Of a DNA stretch of 64,000 nucleotides, positions 35,528 through 45,217 are shown in pieces. Origin of the DNA: Paramuribaculum sp. (GTDB taxonomy: Bacteria > Bacteroidota > Bacteroidia > Bacteroidales > Muribaculaceae). Location of the stretch: contig JAFLSD010000001.1 of NCBI GenBank assembly GCA_022511125.1, positions 186,001-250,000 of the forward strand, given 5' to 3'. Every line of letters starts with the position of its first letter. Position 1 is the first letter of the stretch. A model generated the notes under the pieces. That model ran no database searches and was not told the origin of the DNA. It saw only the letters and a program-made list of their open reading frames with translations. The position numbers and the translations under genes were made by a program.

Positions 35528-36592
35528 TTAATGCGTGTTTCTGCGTTTATCTACGGTGATGTAGATGAATGTGAAAATACCGAGGAGAATCAGCAGGATA
35601 GTGTTCGCTCCGAGAATCAGATTCGCTACCGAAGTGGAATAATCGAGAGTGAGTTCGGGAATGCCTGCCGAATACATACCGAGACCGAAAATCAAAGCCC
35701 ATTGATATGGACCAATACCTCCGTTCGATGGCACGGCCATAGCCAACGACGACAGAACGAAACAAACCAGAACGGCCGTAAAACCATAGTCACTTATCAC
35801 TTCACTTGTGGCCGGAAAAGCGAGAAAAGCCACATAAAGCTGTATGAAATAACTGAACCAGATCAAGAATGTGAACAGAAGCCATCGTCCTTTTCCCCGC
35901 ATTTTAAGAATCACTATAAAACCTTGCCAGATTCCGGCAGCAAGATTTTTGACGATTCTCACAGGCTTTGATTGAGGATAAAACCTGAATATAGCCCAAA
36001 TCGCTAAAATCATTAATATTATAGCCGCCCATATCCAAGGGGAGGTTACGAGCGCTGTCAATCTGTCATACATAGCGGGATCCTGACTTAGATAATCAAT
36101 CACTTGATCTCGTGCTAAAAATAAAGTAGCTCCTAAAAGAAGAAAAACAACGACAGTATCGGCCAAACGGTCGCAAACCATCGAGCCGAAAACTTCCGTA
36201 AAAGAAGCTTTCTGCCGTTCGGCGATATAACCCGTACGCCAGAATTCACCCAAACGGGGGAGAACAAGATTGACAGCATAGGTGCCGAATATCGAAAGAA
36301 CCGTAATGAACAAAGGCGGTCTTACATCAAGGGCATAAAGCTGTATCTGCCATCTCATTGCCCTGAATACATGCGAAAAAATGCTTATCAGAAGACCCAG
36401 GGCTATCCAACGGAAATCGCACTGTGTGCTGATAATCGTCCACATATCTTTTATGTCCACACCGGTAAAGAGAATCCAGCATAGAGCCACGGTTATGATC
36501 GGAGGTACGATATATTTCAGAAAAGTTTTCCAGAAAGAACTCTTCCCTCGGGTATCATTGAGGTTTATTTTATTTGATTGAATGTCATTCAC
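35528..36592 (-). CDS. UPF0104 / lysylphosphatidylglycerol-synthase-transmembrane-type protein
   Basis: 354 residues with about eight hydrophobic segments. A-M-R-W-Q-I-Q-L-Y-A near the third segment, P-R-L-G-E-F-W-R-T, V-C-D-R-L-A-D-T and P-S-N-G-G-I-G-P-Y-Q-W-A are the conserved polar patches of the UPF0104/LPG-synthase-TM family (MprF flippase-like half). No aminoacyl-transfer domain is present, so a role in lipid or lipid-linked substrate flipping is inferred, not shown. The start is a GTG at 36592, since no ATG, GTG or TTG lies in the next 30 codons. The -7 element is only 4 bp upstream of it, so the mRNA may be leaderless. Confidence 0.85.
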   Translation of the reverse strand: MNDIQSNKINLNDTRGKSSFWKTFLKYIVPPIITVALCWILFTGVDIKDMWTIISTQCDFRWIALGLLISIFSHVFRAMRWQIQLYALDVRPPLFITVLSIFGTYAVNLVLPRLGEFWRTGYIAERQKASFTEVFGSMVCDRLADTVVVFLLLGATLFLARDQVIDYLSQDPAMYDRLTALVTSPWIWAAIILMILAIWAIFRFYPQSKPVRIVKNLAAGIWQGFIVILKMRGKGRWLLFTFLIWFSYFIQLYVAFLAFPATSEVISDYGFTAVLVCFVLSSLAMAVPSNGGIGPYQWALIFGLGMYSAGIPELTLDYSTSVANLILGANTILLILLGIFTFIYITVDKRRNTH

Positions 36593-36596
36593 ATTG

Positions 36597-36604
36597 CAAA
36601 GTTA
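36597..36604 (-). promoter_or_regulatory. -7 element for the UPF0104 gene
   Basis: CAAAGTTA on +, TAACTTTG on -. The predicted transcript start (about 36591-36594) coincides with the GTG start codon at 36590-36592. Confidence 0.55.
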
Positions 36605-36720
36605 ATCAGAAATAGCGCCATATCCTCGGGAGAGACCGATAAAATTGAATTATGGAATAACCTGATTGGAATTTTTGGGATTTTTTCAGACCAAATTGAA
36701 GATATTATGGAGATTATTAC

Positions 36721-36728
36721 TAAATTTG
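36721..36728 (+). promoter_or_regulatory. -7 element for the AraC-family gene
   Basis: TAAATTTG matches TAnnTTTG. A TTG at 36696-36698 with a 22-base spacer could be the -33 part. The leader is about 45 bases. Confidence 0.55.
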
Positions 36729-36778
36729 AAGTGTAAAAGCCTAAAAAAACGACTTACAGACAGAAAAGAAAACGTTTT

Positions 36779-37678
36779 ATGAAGAAAGAAATACCCCTTT
36801 CGCAACTAACCGGCATTCAGAAATACTCGACGCAATATAGTAGTTTGGGCGACGACTATATATTTTCACACATAACCGAACTCCGACATTTCGGAGATGC
36901 AGAGACCGCACCGATAAGGGTGAACGGTATCCTGATACTAATGACTTTAAAGGGCAGCATCGAGTTGGAAGTCAATCTCGCTTCTTTCCGTCTTACGAAA
37001 AACAGTCTGCTTGCAGTGGGACACGACCGTCTTCTCCAAGTGAAATCGATAGATTCCAACGATATCGATGCATATCTTTTCGTAATCTCCCCGGAATTCA
37101 TCAGAGACATCAATCTCGACATGAACGTGATAAATCTCGAACGCTTCACTCCGAATCCGCAGCCGCCTCTGACGCTAAGCAAGGAGGAAGCTGCACTTAT
37201 GAAACGCTATTTCGACCTCATACACTATAATACGACTGAAAACCCCGACGACATCTACGTCCGTAGCATATCGCGATGTCTTATCGCTTCCGCTGTCTAT
37301 CAGATGATACAGTTCACGGCGAAAAACCGCGTGGAGGAACAGCCCGATAAAGCCGGTATGCGCCGGTCGAACTATGTTAAAGATTTCATGCGCCTGCTCC
37401 AGGAAAATCACCGAAGGGAAAGATCGGTGGCCTTCTATGCCTCGAGATTGTTTATCTCGACCAAATATCTTTCGCTTATAATCAAAGAGGCCACGGGAAA
37501 ATCGGCAGCTGAATGGATCGATGAATATGTGATTCTGGAAGCGAAAAATCTGCTGCGGTTCTCTTCGAAGAACGTGCAGCAGATCGCATACGAGTTAAAT
37601 TTTTCCAATCAGTCGTCGTTCGGCAAATATTTCAAACATATCACCGGAATGTCGCCGACTGAATTCCAGCGGTCCTGA
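36779..37678 (+). CDS. AraC-family transcriptional regulator
   Basis: 299 residues. The N-terminal ~190 residues are a cupin-like ligand or dimer domain (strands such as I-R-V-N-G-I-L-I-L-M-T-L-K-G-S-I-E-L-E). The last ~95 hold two helix-turn-helix units: A-S-R-L-F-I-S-T-K-Y-L-S-L-I-I-K-E-A-T-G-K-S and V-Q-Q-I-A-Y-E-L-N-F-S-N-Q-S-S-F-G-K-Y-F. The ligand is unknown. It is divergent from the UPF0104 gene with separate -7 elements, so it may regulate that gene. Its stop lies one base from the ftsZ stop on the other strand. Confidence 0.92.
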   Translation: MKKEIPLSQLTGIQKYSTQYSSLGDDYIFSHITELRHFGDAETAPIRVNGILILMTLKGSIELEVNLASFRLTKNSLLAVGHDRLLQVKSIDSNDIDAYLFVISPEFIRDINLDMNVINLERFTPNPQPPLTLSKEEAALMKRYFDLIHYNTTENPDDIYVRSISRCLIASAVYQMIQFTAKNRVEEQPDKAGMRRSNYVKDFMRLLQENHRRERSVAFYASRLFISTKYLSLIIKEATGKSAAEWIDEYVILEAKNLLRFSSKNVQQIAYELNFSNQSSFGKYFKHITGMSPTEFQRS

Positions 37679-37679
37679 A

Positions 37680-39005
37680 TCAGTCGCCCAGGAAGTTTAT
37701 CATATTTCCTTTAGAAAACCCCGAATTGCCTCGCCTGGGCGTATTCTCGGGTTTCATCTTTTCGCGCATCTCAGTCACAGTCTCGCGTGTACGGTTAAAC
37801 GCCGGACTTTTTTCGAGAGTTTCTATGGCTACATCGTTGTCCATTTCATCGCGTGACAGCACGATATAATTGGTGCGGTAGGTATCTACCTTATCGCCGT
37901 AAGTGTCACGGATACGGTCAATGGTCGTAGGCTGTTTCTCACCTTTCTGAGCGGATGGTTCCTTTTGTTTCTTGCCGAAAGGCAGTTTGAATTCGGGTGA
38001 TTCCACCTCCTCGCGGATAGCGGCGTCGAAACCGGATGCAAGGATAGTAATCTTCACCTGTTCGCCGAGAGAATCGTCGAAAGCCGCACCCCATATCACA
38101 TCTACTCCCTTGTCGATTGTCTGTACGAACTTGGTTAGTTCATCGATTTCCTTAAGCTGGAATTTTTGCTGTGCGTTTCGTGAAAAATACACGTTGAAAA
38201 GCAACTTGTGCGAACCCATTATTTCTCTATGCTTGAGCAACGGAGATTTCAGAGCCATCTCGATCGCTTTCGACACTCGGTTTTCGCCTTCGCCGAAGCC
38301 TGTGGATATTATAGCAGATCCTCCGTCGCGAAGGGTGGTGTCGACATCGTTGAAGTCGAGGTTGATATATCCTTCCGATGTAATGATTTCAGAGATAGAG
38401 CGTGCCGCACTTGCCAGCGTTTCGTCGGCTTTTGCAAAACCGTTTATAAAATCGAGATCACCATAAATTTCGGCTAAGCGCTCGTTTTGGATTATCAATA
38501 GGGCATCAACATATTTGGCTATTTCCTCCGCGCCGTCGAGGGCTTTGTTGATCTTACTTTCTCCTTCGAAAAGGAACGGTATCGTTACGATGCCGATAGT
38601 CAGCAGACCTTTTTCTTTAGCCACGCGTGCAACAACCGGCCCTGCTCCGGTACCTGTGCCGCCACCCATGCCGGCGGTAATAAACACCATTTCGGTACCG
38701 TCGTCGAACATAGCTTCGATCTTTTCTATATCCTCTTCGGCAAAACGTTTCGCCTTTTCGGGTTTGTTGCCAGCACCGAGACCGTTTCCGATCTGCACTT
38801 TGTAGGGTACGGGCGAAGAACGCAAGGCCATACGGTCGGTATTGATAAGAGCGAACGACACCCCTTCGATTCCTTGCTTGTACATGTAGTTCACAGCGTT
38901 ACCACCGCCGCCTCCTACACCCACTACCTTGATATAAATAGATTTATCGTTGATGTCCTCCTCGGGTATTCCTATGCTGCCTCCGATATTCAGATAATCG
39001 TCCAT
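37680..39005 (-). CDS. ftsZ: Cell division GTPase FtsZ
   Basis: 441 residues. G-V-G-G-G-G-G-N-A-V-N-Y is the first nucleotide loop and G-M-G-G-G-T-G-T-G-A-G-P the tubulin signature (about residues 110-120). The T7-loop segment with N-x-D-x-x-D (N-L-D-F-N-D-V-D) needed for GTP hydrolysis is present. A charged linker of about 100 residues ends in a short conserved tail with G-N-S-G-F-S-K-G-N-M-I-N-F-L. It forms the Z ring. It is the last gene of the cluster and 30 bp after ftsA. Downstream there is no yqeY-like gene; an AraC gene converges with a one-base gap. Confidence 0.97.
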   Translation of the reverse strand: MDDYLNIGGSIGIPEEDINDKSIYIKVVGVGGGGGNAVNYMYKQGIEGVSFALINTDRMALRSSPVPYKVQIGNGLGAGNKPEKAKRFAEEDIEKIEAMFDDGTEMVFITAGMGGGTGTGAGPVVARVAKEKGLLTIGIVTIPFLFEGESKINKALDGAEEIAKYVDALLIIQNERLAEIYGDLDFINGFAKADETLASAARSISEIITSEGYINLDFNDVDTTLRDGGSAIISTGFGEGENRVSKAIEMALKSPLLKHREIMGSHKLLFNVYFSRNAQQKFQLKEIDELTKFVQTIDKGVDVIWGAAFDDSLGEQVKITILASGFDAAIREEVESPEFKLPFGKKQKEPSAQKGEKQPTTIDRIRDTYGDKVDTYRTNYIVLSRDEMDNDVAIETLEKSPAFNRTRETVTEMREKMKPENTPRRGNSGFSKGNMINFLGD

Positions 39006-39035
39006 AAATTCTTTTTTTATGAAATGTAATTAATG

Positions 39036-40385
39036 TTAAGCGTTTTCGTCATCGTCAATGAAGTCATCGTCGTTTTCATCGGGTTCCTCAAGTATTTTCT
39101 TGATACCGGCCAACTTGGAGCCTACGCCTTTCCAGAAGCTACTTCTCCCTTTGCCAATGGTTGATCCCGTGTCATCCTCGTCTTCCGGTATGTCCTCGAA
39201 ATCATCTTCTACCTCTACCGGCACCTCAACCGGTTTGGGAGTAAGGCAATCGACTGCCCCTTGCTCGACAGCTCCATAAATTATGGATATTACATCGATA
39301 GAATCGGAGGGATGGATACGACCGTCGGTAATTCTTACCGCCGGAGTGATCAGGCTGCCCGAACGGACATTCATCTGCATCGATTCGGCAAGCTTTTCAT
39401 TGAATTCGGCGAGTTTGGCGCCTCGACCTATTATGATGATTCCCGACGGCAGCTCCGATTCCGAAAATCCGGTATAACCGATCTTTTCATCCGGTTTGAG
39501 TTGCTGTTTGATATTGGCTATTATTTCTGCCGCGCGATGACGGATGAGATTGTTAACGTCGGCAAATTCTATGTCCTCGATGGTCCCTCCCGATGTTTTC
39601 TTTGCTTTTCCACGCTGTTTTTTAATCGTCTCGGCGTCTTCTTCAAGATAATTGAGAGTGGTTATGTCACGAGTGATGTGGCGGGATCCTATAGGGATGG
39701 TTACAAGATATTGAAGGACACCGTGCTTGTAGATGGAAACAGTGACAGTTTCCGCGCCAAAATCGACGAGCATGCATCCCAACCTTTTCTCTTCCGATGT
39801 AAGAACGATATCGGCCTCTGCAAGCTGACGCACCACATATCCTTCGATACGAAGTCCCATCTTGTCCGTAACGAGAAGATCGAGATTTCTCTTTAGTTGC
39901 GGACGGCAAGCTATGATGTTCGACACCATTTTGATGTCCGTGCCGTAAACTCCTATAGGGTTCTCCACCTTCTTATTGTCTACGATATATTGTTCGGGGA
40001 TCACTGCGAGAACTTCACGTCCCGGTATTCCGGCAGAAAAGGTTTCGTTTTTGAGCTGATCGATCAACGACGACGTAATTTCCGTTTCAGGCATCAACCG
40101 GCGCTCTACTTCCCGGCGATAGGACATCACGGAACGTCCGCCTACCGATACGTAAACGCCTTGCACCTTACGGGGCGATACCCTGTTTTCAATCTTTTTC
40201 AATATCTGTTTGGTGGCGTTGGACGTAGAGACGATATTTATGAGCTGTCCGTGACGCACACAGTCGATGAGCGGCTGTTCCTCGACGGCTTTAATGGATA
40301 TCACTCCCGTGCCGTCGACCACTCCCACAGCTCCTTTTATTTTCGAGCTTCCGGTCTCAATAGCTATTATATGTTTTTCTTCCAT
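39036..40385 (-). CDS. ftsA: Cell division protein FtsA
   Basis: 449 residues, an actin-fold ATPase that tethers FtsZ to the membrane. I-A-I-E-T-G-S-S-K-I-K-G opens the phosphate-1 loop, M-L-V-D-F-G-A-E-T-V-T-V is phosphate 2, and G-I-I-I-I-G-R-G-A-K the adenosine motif. The C-terminal ~70 residues are strongly acidic (E-D-D-F-E-D-I-P-E-D-E-D-D) and contain an amphipathic stretch F-W-K-G-V-G-S-K-L-A-G-I, likely the membrane-targeting helix. The stop of the next upstream gene (ftsQ) lies 22 bp before its start. Confidence 0.95.
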   Translation of the reverse strand: MEEKHIIAIETGSSKIKGAVGVVDGTGVISIKAVEEQPLIDCVRHGQLINIVSTSNATKQILKKIENRVSPRKVQGVYVSVGGRSVMSYRREVERRLMPETEITSSLIDQLKNETFSAGIPGREVLAVIPEQYIVDNKKVENPIGVYGTDIKMVSNIIACRPQLKRNLDLLVTDKMGLRIEGYVVRQLAEADIVLTSEEKRLGCMLVDFGAETVTVSIYKHGVLQYLVTIPIGSRHITRDITTLNYLEEDAETIKKQRGKAKKTSGGTIEDIEFADVNNLIRHRAAEIIANIKQQLKPDEKIGYTGFSESELPSGIIIIGRGAKLAEFNEKLAESMQMNVRSGSLITPAVRITDGRIHPSDSIDVISIIYGAVEQGAVDCLTPKPVEVPVEVEDDFEDIPEDEDDTGSTIGKGRSSFWKGVGSKLAGIKKILEEPDENDDDFIDDDENA

Positions 40386-40407
40386 AAACGAGGATTATAG
40401 TGAGGTT

Positions 40408-41364
40408 TTAATTATTCGTTGTTTTTTGCGGTTGTGTTGCCGCCGGTATAGGTTTCTCTGAATTGGCTTTTCTGCCGGCTAAGCTTTGTCCGGGCGCTAC
40501 TCCTTCATCGGCAAGCATAGTGCCTACATCCACGGAATCTTCATCTTCTTCGATAATGCGAAGAGGAACGTCCACTTTCTTGTGGCGTCGTGTTGCAACT
40601 ACCTGACCTGCCCATTTCACTGAAATCGTATCATAATGCTCCCATCCTTTGACCGGTAGCACGTTGGAATACATGCGCCGGAGCCGGCTGAACTTATCCT
40701 TGAACCTGTCAGGAGAACCGAAGTTAATCACATGACCCTTAATGATGGGAACGAGAAGCACATCCGTAGGCGAATCGACTTTTATTACCGACACTACCGA
40801 ATTCCAGAGAGAATCCGCAGAGATGTAATCCACGAGTGGCATCAGATCGATAGCCTGAAAAGTCGAGTCGGTGAAATGGCCTATCACTACCGGCACATCC
40901 ACATGATAACGTGCGTCTGCCGATATTCTCTTCCCTTGTTGGTTGATATAGTAAGAATCAGCGCCGTCAAACACTCGCATCACAGGATGCATCGGATCTA
41001 CGGTTATGAGAATGTACCCGTCAGAAAGACGGACAACGCTTGCTTTTTCTATCTTGTCGATACCGTTGAGCACCCGCTCGATGCTGTCGGTGTTGATATC
41101 GAGTATTCTGCTTCCTTTCGATTGAGCTACCAACGAGCCGAGTTCCTTTGCGATCTCAGTGGATTTTACGAACTTCAGCGAGGTAGTGTCCCTCACATCA
41201 ATCTTTATGCCGCGACAAATGCGGTTGCTCCGGATATCCGCCGAGAGCGAAAGAGCCACAACGAGATAAGCTATCAGACTCAGAGCGATAATGGCATGAA
41301 GGAAATTGCCGAATTTGCTGTTTCGGTTTCCTTTTCCGTTATTCTCTTTGTTTTGCTCTTTCAT
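40408..41364 (-). CDS. ftsQ: Cell division protein FtsQ/DivIB-type
   Basis: 318 residues. A polar Asn/Lys-rich cytoplasmic tail (about 1-20) is followed by one membrane helix (about 22-44), then a POTRA-like region beginning F-V-K-S-T-E-I-A-K-E-L and a beta domain with K-A-S-V-V-R-L-S-D-G-Y-I-L-I-T-V. A Pro/Thr/Asn-rich tail closes the chain. It belongs to the divisome core that links FtsL/FtsB to FtsW/FtsI. Position between murC and ftsA supports the call. It starts 9 bp before murC's stop. Confidence 0.88.
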   Translation of the reverse strand: MKEQNKENNGKGNRNSKFGNFLHAIIALSLIAYLVVALSLSADIRSNRICRGIKIDVRDTTSLKFVKSTEIAKELGSLVAQSKGSRILDINTDSIERVLNGIDKIEKASVVRLSDGYILITVDPMHPVMRVFDGADSYYINQQGKRISADARYHVDVPVVIGHFTDSTFQAIDLMPLVDYISADSLWNSVVSVIKVDSPTDVLLVPIIKGHVINFGSPDRFKDKFSRLRRMYSNVLPVKGWEHYDTISVKWAGQVVATRRHKKVDVPLRIIEEDEDSVDVGTMLADEGVAPGQSLAGRKANSEKPIPAATQPQKTTNN

Positions 41365-41373
41365 GCTTCAGTT

Positions 41374-42753
41374 TCAATCGTTTTGAATCGCGCTTATAAT
41401 ATCGGGGATGGTTTCGTAAATGTCGCCGGCTCCGACTGTCAGAAGAACTTCAAAGTTACGTTTTTTTAGCGTTTCCGCCAAGATTTCTTTTGAAATAAGG
41501 TGCTTGTCGGAAGAATCGATGCGATCTAAGAGCATATTGGAATTAACTCCGGGAATAGGTTCTTCGCGAGCAGGATAGATATCCAGCAGGAAAGTAGAGT
41601 CTGGCAAGGATAACGCAGCGGCGAAATCGTCGGCGAAATCCCTCGTACGCGAATAGAGATGAGGCTGGAACGCAACTGTCAGATGTCGGCCGGGATAAAG
41701 TTTTCTTACCGATTCTATGGAAGCACGGAGTTCAGCGGGATGATGGGCATAATCGTCAATTATCACATGACCCTTCTCGCCTTCTTCTTTCAGATGGAAT
41801 TCAAACCGTCGTTTCGGTCCCATGAAAGAAGCTGATGCTTCACGTGCTTTTGCGGGCTCCAGAACGCCGGCAAGATGGATGGCTGCCAATGCCGCGATGG
41901 AATTGTCTATATTGATTTCGACAGGAACGCCCAGTTCTATTCCGTCGATTCTTATGTCGGGACCAACAAAATCATAGGTTATCGAACCATCGGAGATATG
42001 GATATTTTCAGCATGATAATCGCCATTGTCGCGCCCATAAGAATGAATTGTCACTCCTTCGGCTGTCCTTGGCATTACTTTCACTCCGGTGTGCATCAAC
42101 AGCCTACCTCCGGGAGCGATTAATTCCGTGAATCTGGAGAAACTTTCCATATAAGCCTCCTCGGTGCCGTAGATGTCCAAATGATCAGGCTCTGCCGATG
42201 TTATTACGGCTATATGGGGTGTGAGATGGTGAAACGACCGGTCGTATTCGTCGGCTTCTATCACGCTGTATTCCGACTTCGGATTTAGAAGGAAATTAGT
42301 GCCGTAATTACGCAACACTCCTCCAAGAAAAGCATTGCATCCTGTCGATGAACTGTGAAGGATATGCGCTATCATCGAAGATGTGGTGGTCTTACCGTGA
42401 GTTCCCGCCACGCAGATACCCTTGCTCGACCTCGTAATTTCTCCGAGAACGGCAGCACGTTTGAGGGGTGTGAAGCCATTTTCCTTAAACCATTTGAAAA
42501 TGGGCAGATCACTCGGAACGGCCGGGGTATAAACCACCACTGTTGTCGACGGATCTCTCATTTCCGCCGGAATTTCGGAGACCTCTCCCCCGAAAGTTAT
42601 ATTCACTCCTTCCTCTGCAAGATCTGTTGTAAGGGCGGTTGGTGTCCGGTCATATCCCGCTATATTTTTCCCTTTTGAGAGGAAATATCTTTCAAGAGCC
42701 GCCATACCTATACCACCGGCTCCGATAAAATATATATTCTTTTTCTCTTCCAT
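41374..42753 (-). CDS. murC: UDP-N-acetylmuramate-L-alanine ligase MurC
   Basis: 459 residues. The open frame extends to 42894, but that would overlap murG by 133 bp; the ATG at 42753 directly precedes the family N-terminus K-N-I-Y-F-I-G-A-G-G-I-G-M-A. ATP-binding G-T-H-G-K-T-T-T, the E-A-D-E-Y-D-R-S-F segment and D-D-Y-A-H-H-P-A-E follow. It adds L-alanine to UDP-MurNAc, the first step of stem-peptide synthesis. The gap to murG is 8 bp. Confidence 0.96.
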   Translation of the reverse strand: MEEKKNIYFIGAGGIGMAALERYFLSKGKNIAGYDRTPTALTTDLAEEGVNITFGGEVSEIPAEMRDPSTTVVVYTPAVPSDLPIFKWFKENGFTPLKRAAVLGEITRSSKGICVAGTHGKTTTSSMIAHILHSSSTGCNAFLGGVLRNYGTNFLLNPKSEYSVIEADEYDRSFHHLTPHIAVITSAEPDHLDIYGTEEAYMESFSRFTELIAPGGRLLMHTGVKVMPRTAEGVTIHSYGRDNGDYHAENIHISDGSITYDFVGPDIRIDGIELGVPVEINIDNSIAALAAIHLAGVLEPAKAREASASFMGPKRRFEFHLKEEGEKGHVIIDDYAHHPAELRASIESVRKLYPGRHLTVAFQPHLYSRTRDFADDFAAALSLPDSTFLLDIYPAREEPIPGVNSNMLLDRIDSSDKHLISKEILAETLKKRNFEVLLTVGAGDIYETIPDIISAIQND

Positions 42754-42761
42754 CCCGATTG

Positions 42762-43868
42762 TTATAGGTCTATTTGTTTCAAGATCGTGTCGACTATGCG
42801 GTTGTCGCTGTCGTTGAGAGCCATTTCGTTGATCTTTTTCGACATTTCGTTTCTCTTGGCTGAGTCCGCCATAAGTGAACGCACATTGCTCCATAGCTGT
42901 TCTTCAGCATCGGAGTCAAGAATCATCACGGCCGCGCCGCGCGACGATAAAGCCTCGGCATTTTTCCGCTGATGGTCTTCGGCTACATTCGGAGAAGGCA
43001 CCAGTATGCAGGCTTTCGAGAGTAATTGAAGCTCGGAGATAGTGCATGCGCCTGCACGAGCCACTACAAGATCCGCTCCCCTATATGCCAACGCCATATC
43101 TTCGATAAAGGGCATTGCCTTGACGTTATTGTAGCCTTTGGCTGCCGATTCGCACCTTTCAGCATAAAATTTACCGGTCTGCCATAGCAGTTGAATACCT
43201 TCCTTTTCGAGGAACGGCAACATGCTGATTACACTCTCGTTGATAGTCCGGGCTCCCAGACTACCTCCCGTTACGAACAACAACGGCTTTTCAGGATCGA
43301 AACCGAGTTTCTTGCGGGCTTCTGTCGGCGAGAGAGTGCATTCGAGCAGTTCATGCCTTACGGGATTGCCGGTCATAACTATCTTTTCCTCCGGAAAAAA
43401 CCTTTCCATATCCGGATATGCCGTACAGATAGCTTTTGCCTTTGCTGCAAGCAACTTATTGGTTACTCCGGCATAAGAATTCTGTTCCTGGACAACGGTC
43501 GGAATCCCTGCCTTCTGAGCTTTTTTCAGAACCGGCCCGCTGGCATAACCTCCTACTCCCACGGCAACATCCGGCTTAAAATCGCTCACCACCTTAGCCG
43601 CTTTGCTTAGACTCCTACGCAATTTCAGAAGCACAGAGAAATTCCTCCATAAACGCTTTCTGTCAAAGCCTGCCACCGGAAGACCTACGATTTCATAGCC
43701 GGCGCGAGGTACTTTCTCCATTTCCATTCTTCCCTCGGCACCTACAAAAAGGATCTCACAGTCGGGAACACGCCTGCGTAAGGCATTCGCTATAGCGATT
43801 GCCGGGAAAATATGACCTCCCGTACCACCGCCTGAAACTATCACCCGTATTTTTTTATCCTCTGACAT
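42762..43868 (-). CDS. murG: UDP-GlcNAc: lipid I GlcNAc transferase MurG
   Basis: 368 residues, GT28 family. S-G-G-G-T-G-G-H-I-F-P-A binds the lipid acceptor side; G-G-S-L-G-A-R-T-I-N and A-R-A-G-A-C-T-I-S-E are the donor-site loops. It converts lipid I to lipid II at the inner face of the membrane. ftsW ends 16 bp before its start. Confidence 0.97.
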   Translation of the reverse strand: MSEDKKIRVIVSGGGTGGHIFPAIAIANALRRRVPDCEILFVGAEGRMEMEKVPRAGYEIVGLPVAGFDRKRLWRNFSVLLKLRRSLSKAAKVVSDFKPDVAVGVGGYASGPVLKKAQKAGIPTVVQEQNSYAGVTNKLLAAKAKAICTAYPDMERFFPEEKIVMTGNPVRHELLECTLSPTEARKKLGFDPEKPLLFVTGGSLGARTINESVISMLPFLEKEGIQLLWQTGKFYAERCESAAKGYNNVKAMPFIEDMALAYRGADLVVARAGACTISELQLLSKACILVPSPNVAEDHQRKNAEALSSRGAAVMILDSDAEEQLWSNVRSLMADSAKRNEMSKKINEMALNDSDNRIVDTILKQIDL

Positions 43869-43884
43869 AGTTCTATTTTTTTAA

Positions 43885-45195
43885 TCACAGCATTGTAGGA
43901 TTATCTGCGCGTACATCCTCCGGAAGAACATCGATTTCGTTCTTAATATCCTGCTTTTTGCCGTTCCTGACTGCATGACGGCTAACGCTTAGCATTATCC
44001 CGAAAGCTATCGATGTGATCAATATCGACGTTCCCCCTTTTGATATTAGGGGCAGAGGTTGGCCTGATACAGGGAAAAAGCCCGTGACTATCGCCATGTG
44101 GAATAGAGCCTGGAATACTACCATTACGGCCATTCCTATCACAAGCAATGCCGGAAAAGCCCTCGAACAACGCGACGCTATCGAACTCGCTCGTCCCAAT
44201 AGCCAAAGATATAGAATCAATACCACTATTCCCCCTATAAAGCCCATGTCTTCAATGATTATGGCGTAAATATAATCGGAAAAAGCCAATGGCAGACGGG
44301 CTGTCTCCCTCGAATTCCCGGGAAATACTCCGAAAACGCCGCCGTTAGCCTGAGCCATGTAGGAATACATCTCCTGACGGTTTTCAGCTTGAATTTCCTG
44401 TTCGTATTTGGGAGTCCCGTCACCGAAAAATCTTTCCAATCGATTCGACCACGTACCTGAGCGGCCATCCGTTTGCTCAATAGCTGCGGTTTGACCCGAT
44501 GCTTGTTGAGTATCTTCCCTTCCATGAGAAAACAGAAAGAAAACACCCATACACGCCATATAAACAAGTCCCACTACTGCCAGCTTCTTCCATTCGATTC
44601 CGCCTATTACCATCATCGACAGACTGATAGCCATTAGAAGCAACGTATTTGTCAGACCCTGTTTGATAAGCAGTGCACCGAAAACCATTACAATTACAGC
44701 TGATGATATAACTCCCCAATTTTTCACGCCTCCCTTCTGTTGACTCTTAGATGTGATCCACGCTATCATCATTGCCGAAGATAATTTCAGAAATTCCGAA
44801 GGCTGGATAGTAATACCGAACAGTGAGAAACTTCTACGCGCTCCGTTCACGATCTCACCGCAAAACATCACATAAACCATCATGGCTACACTGACAAGCA
44901 TAAACAGCGGAATCCATGGAATGAATTTACGATAATGAACTGTCTGCAATAAATATATGATCAGGCATCCTATACCGAGCATTGCTCCGTGTCTTACTAT
45001 AGGACTGAAAACTCCCAATGCGCTCGACATATTGACTTCGCGAGAAGAAGCGCTGTAGAGCTCGATTATCGAAATCATACACAACAGAATGTATATGCCC
45101 CAGATATGCTTATCGGGTTTTGATACGGGGGTTTTTATCTCGGTCTGGCTTTCAGCCGGTTGGGAGAAAGAAGGTGAAATTTCTAATGAATCCAT
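43885..45195 (-). CDS. ftsW: Peptidoglycan glycosyltransferase FtsW
   Basis: 436 residues, SEDS family, about ten membrane segments. G-A-R-R-S-F-S-L-F-G-I-T-I-Q-P-S-E-F-L-K and the large extracytoplasmic loop with N-G-G-V-F-G-V-F-P-G-N-S are the signatures; the later S-K-G-G-T-S-I-L-I-T-S segment also fits. It polymerises lipid II at the septum with FtsI. The long loop (about 215-280) is Gln/Arg-rich. It follows murD by 22 bp. Confidence 0.95.
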   Translation of the reverse strand: MDSLEISPSFSQPAESQTEIKTPVSKPDKHIWGIYILLCMISIIELYSASSREVNMSSALGVFSPIVRHGAMLGIGCLIIYLLQTVHYRKFIPWIPLFMLVSVAMMVYVMFCGEIVNGARRSFSLFGITIQPSEFLKLSSAMMIAWITSKSQQKGGVKNWGVISSAVIVMVFGALLIKQGLTNTLLLMAISLSMMVIGGIEWKKLAVVGLVYMACMGVFFLFSHGREDTQQASGQTAAIEQTDGRSGTWSNRLERFFGDGTPKYEQEIQAENRQEMYSYMAQANGGVFGVFPGNSRETARLPLAFSDYIYAIIIEDMGFIGGIVVLILYLWLLGRASSIASRCSRAFPALLVIGMAVMVVFQALFHMAIVTGFFPVSGQPLPLISKGGTSILITSIAFGIMLSVSRHAVRNGKKQDIKNEIDVLPEDVRADNPTML

Positions 45196-45217
45196 TTCGC
45201 GTGTGTAATAGATATAG

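Noticed and set aside
39261..39896. A 211-codon open frame on + opposite ftsA
   Set aside because: Lies wholly within ftsA, and the adjoining + frame at 39897-40400 is likewise only a shadow.
42754..42894. N-terminal extension of murC
   Set aside because: It would overlap murG by more than 100 bp, and the residues are basic and Gln-rich with no family similarity; the Rossmann start follows the ATG at 42753.
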